A stretch of 64,000 nucleotides of DNA from Ruegeria halocynthiae. GTDB taxonomy: Bacteria; Pseudomonadota; Alphaproteobacteria; Rhodobacterales; Rhodobacteraceae. Position numbers and translations under genes: made by a program. Under the pieces are notes generated by a model, which saw only the letters and a list, made by a program, of their open reading frames with translations, made no database searches and was not told the origin of the DNA. The DNA lies in assembly GCF_000743705.1 (NCBI RefSeq), contig NZ_JQEZ01000001.1:798070-862069 (forward strand), in the 5' to 3' direction. Positions within the stretch are counted from its first letter, which is position 1; each line of letters begins with the position of its first letter. This document shows positions 25,602 to 33,843 of the stretch, one piece after another.

Positions 25602-27815
25602 ATGAGCGTTACGAGCACGGAGATTTCCAGAAACTCCTGGTTCAGGATTGCGATAGTTGTCAGTTTTTGCACAACTATTTTCGTCAGCGCCAGCCTGTTG
25701 TTCTTTGTGCAACCTTTGTTTGCCAAACTGGTTTTGCCACATATCGGCGGTGCTCCGGCAGTGTGGACAACGGCGATGCTGTTTTTTCAGGTGGTCCTGA
25801 TCGTCGGCTACATTTACGCCCATTTTCTGACAAAATTACTGCCGTTGCGGTGGCAACTCATCACACATTTCGCGTTTTGGCTGGCTGCTTTGTCGTTCCT
25901 TCCCTTATCCATCAGTGAGGGTTGGAATTACGACGCCTCCGGCTCGACCGTGTAGCAGACCCTCGAATTGTTTGCTTTGGGCGTGGGCCTTCCGTTTGCG
26001 GCCCTATCTGCGAATGCCCCACTTCTGCAAGCTTGGTATGCTCGTTCGGGCGGGCCTTCTGCGGATGATCCCTATTTTCTCTATAGCGCCAGTAATGTCG
26101 GCTCGTTGCTTGCCCTTTTGGCCTTTCCGTTGGTGGCCGATCCGCTTTTGGGTGCCACTGAAACCAGCAACCTGTGGTTCATGGGGTTTGTCGTATTTGG
26201 TGGCCTGCTTGTCACCAGCGGATTAATCGCACTGCGCGGTGCACACGGTGTCGCCACACCGGTCACGACTGAATTCACGTCTGACAGCCCAAGGCTGAAA
26301 CAGATCGCGATCTGGGTGGCAATTGCCTTTGTCCCGTCATCCTCGATGCTGTCATTCACGACCAAGGTCAGCACGGATCTTGGTTCAATTCCGCTCATAT
26401 GGGTTGTGCCACTGGCGACCTATATCCTGTCGTTTGTTTTCGCCTTTGCGAAATGGAAAAATCTGAGTGCAAAGGGCCTGCGCATCCCATTTCTGCTGGC
26501 ATTGGCGGCTGGTGTGGTGCTGCTGTCCAATATTATTCATCAGCACACGGCCCCTATCATCATCCTGATCTACGTTCCCGTGCTGTTCGTGATTGCCCTG
26601 TATGCCCACAGGCTGCTGTACGAAATGCGCCCGCCAGCAGGGCAACTGACCGTCTTCTACATCGCCCTGTCGGTGGGGGGCGCTTTGGGCGGGTTGTTCA
26701 ATTCAATCGTGGCCCCGGTCGCATTCTCTCACGAAATCGAAGCGCAGCTGACCCTAATTCTTGCCGGCGGGCTGCTATTGCTGGGTAAATCTTCGATCAC
26801 GCCGCGGAACATAGCGATCGGCCTAGTGACAAGTTTCCCGTTGCTCCTAGTTTTTGGCATGATCGGGAGCATCAACCCACTTGGAACCGGAGCCTTGCGT
26901 GCTAGCGTCGCTATCGCAATGCTGGTCAGCGTCCTGATCCTGTTTCGGCATAATCCGGTGCGCGTCGCCATTCTTATACTGGTGCTAATGCTGCCTGCAC
27001 TTGCCCCGAAAAAGAATGCGATTTTCCAAGATCGCAGCTTTTTTGGAAACCACTCTGTTTATTCGACCGCTGGTTTCCGCATCTATCAAAACGGCACAAC
27101 GTTGCACGGTTGGCAGCGCGAAGAGGACTTTGGCAAGCGGCCAACGCCGCTGTCCTATTATCACCCCAACGGCCCGATGGCGCAGGTCATTACGTCCGAC
27201 TTCGGGCGTCAGTCCGAAAGTATCGGCATCGTTGGTTTGGGGACCGGAGCGCTGTCTTGCTATAAACTTCCTTTTCAGGAATGGGCCTTTTTTGAAATCG
27301 ACGCCATGGTCGATCGGGTGGCGCGCGATCCTTCGAAATTCACCTACATTTCTGAATGCGCACCAGAGTCCAAAACGTACCTTGGTGACGCGCGCATCGT
27401 TTTGGCCCAGAACACCTTTGAATTCGATATTTTGGTGTTGGATGCCTACAGTTCAGACGCAATCCCGCAGCACCTTATCACAACTGAGGCCGTCCGGATG
27501 TACACAGAGCGTCTGGCACCTGACGGGGTCCTGGTTTTTCACATCAGCAATCGGTACTATGATCTGATCGGACCGCTTGCGCGGATCGCAGATGAGCTTG
27601 GCCTACATGCTGCCAGTCAGAATGACAAATTGGACGCGAACATCTTCAAAACCGGTGCCTCGTCTTCGATAGTTGCGATTATCAGCCCAGAGAGGGCCCG
27701 GATCGACAGTTTTGTTCAAAATGGGAAATGGCAGGCCGTGGTTTCTGATGGGGCCGAGCCATGGACCGATGACAAGGCCAATCTTCTTTCAGCGCTCAAA
27801 TGGTTGCAGGATTGA
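25602..27815 (+). pseudogene. Membrane-fused spermidine-synthase-like protein, interrupted by an in-frame TAG
   Basis: One 738-codon frame broken only by TAG at 25953-25955. The upstream part (117 aa) has membrane helices and FVQPLFAKLVLPHIGGAPAVW; the downstream part starts QTLELFALGVGLPFAALSANAPLLQAW in the same frame. The remainder has further helices (to about residue 470), then a SpeE-like SAM-binding domain with IGIVGLGTGALSCY, FFEIDAMV and FDILVLDAYSSDAIPQHLIT. The frame is the same on both sides, so the lesion is a single-base nonsense change, most simply TGG (Trp) to TAG. A TTG at 25968 could restart the second part. Substrate of the family is uncertain. Confidence 0.85.
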
Positions 27816-27894
27816 TCCGGCAGGGTGCGGGTTGCCAACACGTCTGGAAAGACTGAGGCTTTGACGGTAGAGGTGCATCAACAAAGGATGTCCC

Positions 27895-28656
27895 ATGCTG
27901 AAAACCCGCATCATACCCTGTCTTGATGTTGCCGATGGCCGCGTGGTCAAAGGTGTCAATTTCGTTGGCCTGCGCGATGCGGGCGATCCGGTTGAATCGG
28001 CCAAGGCCTATGATGCCGCCGGCGCGGATGAAATCTGTTTTCTGGACATCCACGCCACCCATGAAAACCGTGGCACCATGTTCGATGTGGTGCAGCGCAC
28101 GGCCGAGCAGTGCTTTGTGCCCCTGACCGTGGGCGGGGGTGTGCGCACCAAGGATGATGTGCGTGCACTGCTGCTGGCGGGTGCGGATAAGGTCAGCTTC
28201 AACTCGGCCGCTGTGGCTAACCCTGATGTTATCGCAGAATCGGCGGATCAATTCGGCAGCCAGTGCATCGTCTGCGCCATCGACGCTAAAACCGTCAGCC
28301 CCGGTAAGTGGGAGATTTTTACCCATGGCGGTCGTAAGTCCACCGGCATCGACGCGGTGGAATTCGCCAAAATCGTCGTCGCCAAGGGTGCGGGGGAAAT
28401 TCTGCTGACCTCGATGGATCGCGACGGCACCAAGGCAGGGTTCAACCTGCCCCTGACGCGCGCGATCTCGGACGCGGTGGATGTGCCGGTGATCGCCTCG
28501 GGTGGTGTCGGCAATCTGGATCACCTGGTCGAAGGCGTAACCGAAGGCGGGGCCAGCGCCGTTCTGGCGGCCTCGATCTTTCATTTCGGCGAATACACCA
28601 TCCGCGAGGCCAAGGAACACATGGCCGCCGCAGGTATCCCCATGAGGCTGACATGA
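27895..28656 (+). CDS. hisF: Imidazole glycerol phosphate synthase cyclase subunit HisF
   Basis: Uses HisH-derived ammonia to convert PRFAR to IGP and AICAR. 253 aa TIM barrel with catalytic Asp11 in [19 protein letters not shown] and the second catalytic Asp in [12 protein letters not shown]; phosphate loops GGGVRT and ASGGVGN. ATG 27895 follows AAAGGATG-like sequence. It overlaps hisE by 4 bp. Confidence 0.98.
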   Translation: MLKTRIIPCLDVADGRVVKGVNFVGLRDAGDPVESAKAYDAAGADEICFLDIHATHENRGTMFDVVQRTAEQCFVPLTVGGGVRTKDDVRALLLAGADKVSFNSAAVANPDVIAESADQFGSQCIVCAIDAKTVSPGKWEIFTHGGRKSTGIDAVEFAKIVVAKGAGEILLTSMDRDGTKAGFNLPLTRAISDAVDVPVIASGGVGNLDHLVEGVTEGGASAVLAASIFHFGEYTIREAKEHMAAAGIPMRLT

Positions 28657-28970
28657 GCATTCTACACGATCTGGCCGCAACGATCGAAGCCCGCAAAGGC
28701 ACCGACCCGGAATCCAGCTGGACCGCCAAGCTACTGGCCAAAGGCCCCGAAAAATGCGCCGAGAAGTTCGGCGAAGAGGCCATCGAAGCCATTATCGAAG
28801 CGGCCAAGGGCGACCGGGAAAAACTGACCTCTGAGGCGGCGGATGTGCTGTATCATCTGCTGGTCATGCTGGCTGCGCGAGACGTGGCGCTGGATGACGT
28901 GCTTGCCGAATTGGCGCGCCGTCAGGGCATCAGCGGGATCGTCGAGAAAGCCGCGCGCCCCAACGGGTAA
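28653..28970 (+). CDS. hisE: Phosphoribosyl-ATP pyrophosphatase HisE
   Basis: Hydrolyses PR-ATP to PR-AMP, the second step of histidine synthesis. 105 aa MazG-like helical protein. Segments [27 protein letters not shown] and [18 protein letters not shown] (here [14 protein letters not shown]) carry the acidic metal ligands. The ATGA overlap with hisF indicates coupling. No HisI domain is fused. Confidence 0.96.
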   Translation: MSILHDLAATIEARKGTDPESSWTAKLLAKGPEKCAEKFGEEAIEAIIEAAKGDREKLTSEAADVLYHLLVMLAARDVALDDVLAELARRQGISGIVEKAARPNG

Positions 28971-29044
28971 GCAGGCGGGTTTCACCCGATCCCCCGGCCC
29001 TGTATAGTTCGGGGTCGAAGTGGCGCAGATCAAGGAAAGCGTAA

Positions 29045-29620
29045 ATGACCAGAGCTTTGGCCTTTGTGCTGGCATTGCTGACGATTGTGACGCTTGGGGC
29101 CTGTTCGACACCGCCGCCGCCGACCGGGGATGAGGTTCAACGCTTGGTGGCAGAAATCCGCAACCTCGGCCCCGATGTCGATCCCGAAGAGGCAGATCGC
29201 GCCGCCCGCATCGCCTATTCCTATACCGCGCAGCTGGCGCAGGACTATCAGATCACCGACCCGCCACTGATCCATAACGCCAAGGTCAACAAGGGCCTGC
29301 GGCCCCGTGGCCTGTGCTGGCATTGGGCCGAGGATATCGAACGCCGCTTGAAACAGGAAAAGTTCCAGACGTTGGACATGCATCGCGCGATTGCCAATGC
29401 GGATAACCCGTTTCGAATTGACCACAGCACAGCCATCATCAGCCGCAAAGGCGAGACGATGTATGACGGCGTGGTGCTGGACCCATGGCGCTATGGCGGT
29501 GTGCTGTATTGGTCACCACTGCCCGATGACACACGGTACGAGTGGGTTCCGCGCGAAACGGTTCTGGAAAAACGCCGACGAGAGCAAGCCGCCCGGCTAA
29601 CGCCCCTGCCCGGCACCTGA
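29045..29620 (+). CDS. Putative lipoprotein, conserved hypothetical
   Basis: 191 aa. Signal sequence with lipobox LGAC (Cys20), followed by STPPPPTGDEV. The mature part has GLCWHWAEDIERRL and DGVVLDPWRYGGVLYWSPLPDD, so a compact globular periplasmic domain is likely. I do not assign a function. Convergent with the CoA-binding gene, 4 bp apart. Confidence 0.75.
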   Translation: MTRALAFVLALLTIVTLGACSTPPPPTGDEVQRLVAEIRNLGPDVDPEEADRAARIAYSYTAQLAQDYQITDPPLIHNAKVNKGLRPRGLCWHWAEDIERRLKQEKFQTLDMHRAIANADNPFRIDHSTAIISRKGETMYDGVVLDPWRYGGVLYWSPLPDDTRYEWVPRETVLEKRRREQAARLTPLPGT

Positions 29621-29624
29621 GCTG

Positions 29625-30095
29625 TCAAAGCTTGGACGAGATCACTCCGGTAGCAAATCCACCCATGCGAAGTTCGCCAAACAGCCGCTGATATTCGATC
29701 TTGGGGCAGCGGTTCATCACCACGTCGACACCCCGTGCCTGCGCCTTGGCGGCTGCCTCGACATGCTCGACGCCAATCTGCATCCAGATCGTACGCAGGT
29801 TTGGAAAAGCGGCCAAAGCTTCGTCAACGATTGGCGGCACGGCTTCAGACCGGCGGAAGATATCTACCATCTCAACAGGTTCAGAAATATCGGACAGCGA
29901 TGCGCGCACGGTCTGACCAAACAGCTTGGCCCCTGCATGGCCCGGATTGACTGGAATGACCGAATACCCCTTTAGCGACAGGTAGCGCGCCACATAATAA
30001 CTGGGTCGCACCGGGTTCATTGAAACACCGACCACGGCCACAACCTTGGTGCGTTGCAGTATCTGTTTCAGGAATGCGTCCGAGTAATCTGTCAT
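29625..30095 (-). CDS. CoA-binding domain protein (YccU type)
   Basis: 156 aa single Rossmann domain: VVAVVGVSMNPVRPSYYVARYLSLKGYSVIPVNPGHAG matches the CoA-binding fold, with DIFRRSEAVPPIVDEAL and IWMQIGVEHVEAA further on. The family resembles the CoA-binding domain of succinyl-CoA synthetase alpha; physiological role undefined. ATG at 30093-30095. Confidence 0.88.
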   Translation of the reverse strand: MTDYSDAFLKQILQRTKVVAVVGVSMNPVRPSYYVARYLSLKGYSVIPVNPGHAGAKLFGQTVRASLSDISEPVEMVDIFRRSEAVPPIVDEALAAFPNLRTIWMQIGVEHVEAAAKAQARGVDVVMNRCPKIEYQRLFGELRMGGFATGVISSKL

Positions 30096-30124
30096 ACAGG
30101 CACCCTAGGCGGTGGGCACAAAAG

Positions 30125-30153
30125 AAAAAAGCGCCCAGGTCGAACCTGAGCGC
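30125..30153 (-). terminator. Intrinsic terminator between the YHS and CoA-binding genes
   Basis: 10-pair stem 30131-30140 / 30144-30153 (one G-U), 3-nt loop, followed on the minus strand by T6 (complement of 30125-30130). It would stop transcripts from the YHS gene before the CoA-binding gene. Confidence 0.8.
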
Positions 30154-30257
30154 CAGTTGTTGGAACGAGGGACAGTGAAATGACCCGCGGCAGTTCCGTT
30201 CCGCGGTCATTGTGACATTTAAGCATGGGTTTCGGAAAAAAAAGAGGTGGCGCGCAT

Positions 30258-30280
30258 TTTTGTGATGACAGATCACAAAA
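30258..30280. repeat. Perfect AT-rich palindrome TTTTGTGAT-N5-ATCACAAAA
   Basis: 9-bp arms with GACAG between them, 14 bp downstream of the YHS stop. It resembles a CRP/FNR-family half-site pair (TGTGA...TCACA) but the spacing is one base longer than a CRP site. It could be an operator for the CoA-binding gene or a 3'-end hairpin. A second imperfect hairpin (ATGACC-CGCGG / CCGCGGTCAT) lies at 30180-30210. Confidence 0.4.
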
Positions 30281-30293
30281 GGCGGAAAATCGC

Positions 30294-30746
30294 CTATTGT
30301 TCGTACAGGATACCCGGCCAATGGGCCTCGGCCATACGGATGTATTCGGCGGTATCGCTGCGCCACATCTGCTCAATCGCCGGTGAGTGCGTCAGGTAAA
30401 GACGCCCGTTAACCACCTGCCAGGCCGTGGGGTCCGTGCTGATCAACTGCCCCTGAGCCATGGCATAGGCGCAATATCCACCGAACTGGGGCGCAAAGGC
30501 GCGCGGATCACGTTCAAACGCGTCGCGGTTTTCGGCTGACACGAAATACCATTCCGCGCCTTTCCAGACGACCCTGTATTCCGGGTGCCCCCGCAACGGC
30601 ACGCCGTCATCGAAATAGGACACAGCATCATACCCCGCCATTGCGGCACCGTCGGTCGCAAAATACACGGGCATTTCCTGCGCTTTCGCAGCAGGGATAA
30701 ACAGGGTGGCGGCCATCGCGCCACAAAGGAAACGTCGGGTCAGCAT
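30294..30746 (-). CDS. Exported YHS domain protein
   Basis: 150 aa. Twin-Arg-like signal MLTRRFLCGAMAATLFIPAAKA, then the YHS core: DGAAMAGYDAVSYFDDGVPLRGHPEYRVVWKGAEWYF (shown only by its key parts: GYDAVSYF, VWKGAEWYFVS), NRDAFERDPRAFAPQFGGYCAYAMA. YHS domains are small and often metal-associated. Start ATG at 30744-30746; a TTG two codons earlier is an alternative. Confidence 0.85.
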   Translation of the reverse strand: MLTRRFLCGAMAATLFIPAAKAQEMPVYFATDGAAMAGYDAVSYFDDGVPLRGHPEYRVVWKGAEWYFVSAENRDAFERDPRAFAPQFGGYCAYAMAQGQLISTDPTAWQVVNGRLYLTHSPAIEQMWRSDTAEYIRMAEAHWPGILYEQ

Positions 30747-30852
30747 AATCAAGCCAAGGTAAAAATGATCAGGGTATCAAGATGCAACTTTTCCCACCAA
30801 GTGAAACCCCAATTAACGCGGTTGTGATCGCACGTGTCGCCGGGGCATCGCA

Positions 30853-31134
30853 TCAATCAAAGACGTCTTCGATCACATCCCATGCTTCATCCAGAACCCG
30901 CGCAAAAATGCCCTTTTTCTTCTTTTGCTTCTTTTTCTTATACTGCCCCGCTCCGTTTGAGGTGCTTCGTTTCGACTTTCCCTCAGTCAGTTTCCGTTTG
31001 GGAACCATCTTGAGGTCGTGCAACGGCGCACCGCAGCTGGAACAACTCAGCTCATGGCGTTGCTGCCCCTTCAGAACCAGCGCCGCGCGGGTTCCACAAT
31101 AACAGCAGGTGGCGATTTTGGACGGGCTGGAAAT
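30853..31134 (-). CDS. Small zinc-ribbon protein with apparent ATT start
   Basis: 93 codons. N-terminal Cys4 ribbon: C10-x2-C13 in TCCYCGTRAAL and C31-x2-C34 in LSCSSCGAPLHDLK. A Lys-rich linker (about 65-74) and an acidic amphipathic tail ending DEAWDVIEDVFD follow. No ATG, GTG or TTG precedes the ribbon in frame; an in-frame stop lies 9 nt before the ATT (31132-31134). AGGAG (complement of 31141-31145) is 6 nt upstream of that ATT, ideal spacing, so ATT is the likely initiator. It begins 13 nt after rlmB on the same strand, probably one operon. Function unknown; nucleic-acid binding is a guess. Confidence 0.75.
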   Translation of the reverse strand: MSSPSKIATCCYCGTRAALVLKGQQRHELSCSSCGAPLHDLKMVPKRKLTEGKSKRSTSNGAGQYKKKKQKKKKGIFARVLDEAWDVIEDVFD

Positions 31135-31147
31135 GGGTCTCTCCTAT

Positions 31148-31921
31148 CTATCTGTGCCTGGATGCATATAGGGCAATTGCGGCAGCATTTGAGACGTTCA
31201 ACGATCCAAACCCACCGGATGCGTCGATTTTCACCAATTGATCAACGGTTTCCTTGGTCTTTTGCCGCAGTCCAGGTCCCTCGGCCCCCAGTACCAGAGC
31301 CACCGGATGGTCCAGCTTTCCGGCCAACGCGGTTTCGATGGTGTCTTCTGCCTCACCGTCCAGCCCCAGAACCAGAAAGCCCATGTTCTGCAACTCGACA
31401 ATCGCATCCGCCAAGTTGCGCATCCGCAGATAAGGCTGACGTTCCAGCGCGCCGCTGGCGGTTTTGGCCAGCGCCCCGGTTTCCGGCGCGGAATGGTGGC
31501 GCGTGCCGATCACGGCACTGGCCCCCAAAACCTCGGCCGAACGTAGAATCGCGCCAACATTATGCGGGTCGGTCACCCGGTCCAGCAGAATCACACGCGG
31601 ATGTTCGCGCCCGATACAGTTCTCGGCCAGCCCACCCCAATCCAGCGGCTTGACCTCAAGCGCGGCGCCCTGATGGACGGAACCCGGATCAATCGGCGCA
31701 GTAAATTTGCGCGGATCGACCATTTCGGTCTCGATCCCTGCAAATTCAATGGCTTCTGCAAGCTTATCCTGCGCATTTCGCGTCACGATCAGGTGCAATT
31801 TCTGTCGTTTCGGGTTCATCAGGGCATCGCGCACGGCGTGCAGACCGAACAACCAAACGGTTTCTGCAGCCGCCGCCTTGCGCGCCTGTTCCTTTTCAAC
31901 AACCCACTTGGGTTTCTTCAT
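31148..31921 (-). CDS. rlmB: TrmH/RlmB family 23S rRNA (guanosine-2'-O) methyltransferase
   Basis: SPOUT-class SAM-dependent RNA ribose methyltransferase. 257 aa with an N-terminal substrate-binding domain (VWLFGLHAVRDALMNPKR) and the SPOUT knot: LLDRVTDPHNVGAILRSAEVLGASAVI, PVALVLGAEGPGLR and IDASGGFGSLNVSNAAAIALY. A lysine-rich N-terminus (MKKPKWVVEKEQARK) is present. RlmB is the closest name; another TrmH paralogue is possible. Confidence 0.9.
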   Translation of the reverse strand: MKKPKWVVEKEQARKAAAAETVWLFGLHAVRDALMNPKRQKLHLIVTRNAQDKLAEAIEFAGIETEMVDPRKFTAPIDPGSVHQGAALEVKPLDWGGLAENCIGREHPRVILLDRVTDPHNVGAILRSAEVLGASAVIGTRHHSAPETGALAKTASGALERQPYLRMRNLADAIVELQNMGFLVLGLDGEAEDTIETALAGKLDHPVALVLGAEGPGLRQKTKETVDQLVKIDASGGFGSLNVSNAAAIALYASRHR

Positions 31922-31977
31922 TTCCTGGACCTCCGGGTCGGGAATTCGGTTTCCTGCGCCAAAGCGAAATTTTCCTG

Positions 31978-32006
31978 TTGACGCTCCTTTAAGGCGCTAG
32001 TAATCA
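31978..32006 (+). promoter_or_regulatory. Promoter of tRNA-Tyr
   Basis: -35 TTGACG (31978-31983), 17-bp spacer, -10 TAATCA (32001-32006). Placed 32 bp before the tRNA gene. Confidence 0.75.
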
Positions 32007-32037
32007 CGCCTCCACGTCAGGTGCAACGCCTGACAGT

Positions 32038-32121
32038 GGGCGACAGGCCGCAAGGTGTGGCAGGGGACTGTAACTCCCTCGCGGAGACGCACGCCTGGTT
32101 CGATTCCAGGGTCGCCCACCA
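32038..32121 (+). tRNA. tRNA-Tyr (anticodon GTA)
   Basis: Class II tRNA with a long variable arm. Acceptor GGGCGAC / GTCGCCC, anticodon GTA at 32070-32072 in stem GGGA/TCCC, T-arm CCTGG-TTCGATT-CCAGG, discriminator A, encoded CCA. Followed directly by a T5 run. Confidence 0.96.
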
Positions 32122-32354
32122 TTTTTCTCAGATAGATGACCGATCAAACCGCTGCTTGCCCGTCCCTTGGCCAGGTGCGTTTTGGCGACGACGTGTTACA
32201 GTTGGCGAGCAAAATCCTCGCATGAATTACCGGTGCCACGGTCTTCCCTCTAGAACTGGAAACACGTGCCTGCTAACTTGCTTGCAACCTCGGAAGTGTC
32301 AGGCGCTTTTTAACAATTTCAACGTATTGCTCAGCAAAAAACCTCGGAGAGCAG

Positions 32355-33836
32355 ATGTTACAAGCGGTACAAGAAGCGCAAAATCTGGGCCTGCCCTTTG
32401 ACGAAGTTTTCCCGCATCAATATGCCGCCCGAATGGACAACGCACCCACGCCTGAAGGTTGGGAATGCAAGAATTTTGCTCCGTTCAAGGTGCATCACAG
32501 CCCTCGGCTGAATGTGGCGCATCCCGAATGCACTGATGACGCGCTAGAATTGTTGATACTGGGGATCGCTGTAGACAACGGAACCGTCGTTACAAACGAC
32601 ACGCAGATCGACTTTGGTGCTACTGGGACTTGGCGCGATCTGGAAGACTGGCTTGAAAATCTGGCCGGGCGCTTTGTTATTTTCAGCAGGCTCGGGCACG
32701 AGCAAAGGCTGTATTTCGATCCGACACTAGAGTTGCCGTGTTTCTATGACCCCAAGACGGGGCATATCGGTTCATCTCCATATATGGTGCTGGACCGACC
32801 CATCGCCCCGGGCCGATACATTCGGACCGAAGACGTCCTGTCTGGGACAACCAATTTCACGCTGGGCTTCACTGCTGATCGCGACATCCGGCTGGCCCGC
32901 CCCAATCATTCGCTGAATCTTGACCGGTATCAGCAATACCGTCATTGGCCTCGGTCAGAGGCCCCGTTTGCTGAAGATGCAGACATTGATGCTGTCGCCT
33001 CGGATATCGTGACACGCCTGGGGGCAACCGTTGGCGCACTTGCTCGGTCCTTCCGGTCCGTCATTCCGGTAACGGGTGGGTATGACAGCAGGGCGCTGCT
33101 CGCCTCCGCCAAGGATCACCTTGGGCATGTCAGCGCGTTTTATACACATCGTACAAACTATATGTCCTCGCTAGACTGCATGTTAGCAGCGCAGATTGGA
33201 GAAAGGCTCGGCTTCACACCAAAGCTCATCGATGGGGTTACGCTGGCCGAGTCTCCGGATTCTGCGCCCGAGATTTCCCGTAAAGAAAACCTGTTTTCGC
33301 TGCGCACCGGCCACCACTCACCGATCATGGGTCATCGTGAGTTGATTGCGGAAGATTTCCTGCCGGATGGCCAGATCTCAATGCGTGGTAACGTCATGGA
33401 CATCAACCGAGCGTTTCAATGGAAGGGTCAGAACGCGTTTCGGTTCGCTCATTTGGTTCGTCGGCTGCGGTTACGGGCACCAGAGGGAATTCAACCCGCC
33501 GTTTTCTGGGAAAGAGAGATCATGACCTGGATGGACACGCTGCCCGACGGCACACGCCCCGTCGCATTTGATCTTTCGTGGTTCGAGAATATCCTGCCCA
33601 ACTCGATGGGCATAATGTTCAATGGAATGCCTAGATATTTCACCCTCAGCCCATTCAATGATCGCTACCTGACGTCGCGCAGCATGCGCATCTCACCCGC
33701 CTTGCGCCGCGACGGAGACCTGAACGCAGCGATCCTGCTTCAGTCGGTGCCCGAACTGGCCGAGCTACCCTATAATCAAGAGATCAAGCGCGACCCAGAG
33801 GCGCGCCGCTCCGCCGAAGCACTATTTGCGGGATAG
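32355..33836 (+). CDS. Asparagine-synthase-like PP-loop protein, no N-terminal catalytic Cys
   Basis: 493 aa. The first 180 residues resemble the glutaminase-like domain of AsnB relatives (GRFVIFSRLG, LYFDPTLELPCFYDPKTGHIGSSP) but there is no Cys2. A PP-loop ATPase motif VTGGYDSRALLA lies at about 239-250. ATP-dependent amide or peptide-bond forming enzymes use this fold (AsnB, beta-lactam synthetase, lasso cyclases). GGAGA precedes the ATG by 5 nt. It stands alone between tRNA-Tyr and a convergent gene. Substrate unknown; a secretory or glycan-modifying role cannot be excluded. Confidence 0.65.
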   Translation: MLQAVQEAQNLGLPFDEVFPHQYAARMDNAPTPEGWECKNFAPFKVHHSPRLNVAHPECTDDALELLILGIAVDNGTVVTNDTQIDFGATGTWRDLEDWLENLAGRFVIFSRLGHEQRLYFDPTLELPCFYDPKTGHIGSSPYMVLDRPIAPGRYIRTEDVLSGTTNFTLGFTADRDIRLARPNHSLNLDRYQQYRHWPRSEAPFAEDADIDAVASDIVTRLGATVGALARSFRSVIPVTGGYDSRALLASAKDHLGHVSAFYTHRTNYMSSLDCMLAAQIGERLGFTPKLIDGVTLAESPDSAPEISRKENLFSLRTGHHSPIMGHRELIAEDFLPDGQISMRGNVMDINRAFQWKGQNAFRFAHLVRRLRLRAPEGIQPAVFWEREIMTWMDTLPDGTRPVAFDLSWFENILPNSMGIMFNGMPRYFTLSPFNDRYLTSRSMRISPALRRDGDLNAAILLQSVPELAELPYNQEIKRDPEARRSAEALFAG

Positions 33837-33843
33837 ACGAAGC

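Noticed and set aside
25602-27815. Frameshift as cause of the split synthase gene
   Set aside because: Both parts are in the same reading frame (the distance from the first ATG to the downstream codons is a multiple of three), so a nonsense codon, not an indel, is responsible.
32136-32225. 29-codon ORF before the AsnB-like gene, considered as a lasso-type precursor
   Set aside because: A Gly...Asp pattern is present, but the leader would be too short. There is no RRE/PqqD or transglutaminase-like gene nearby, so a lasso system is not supported.
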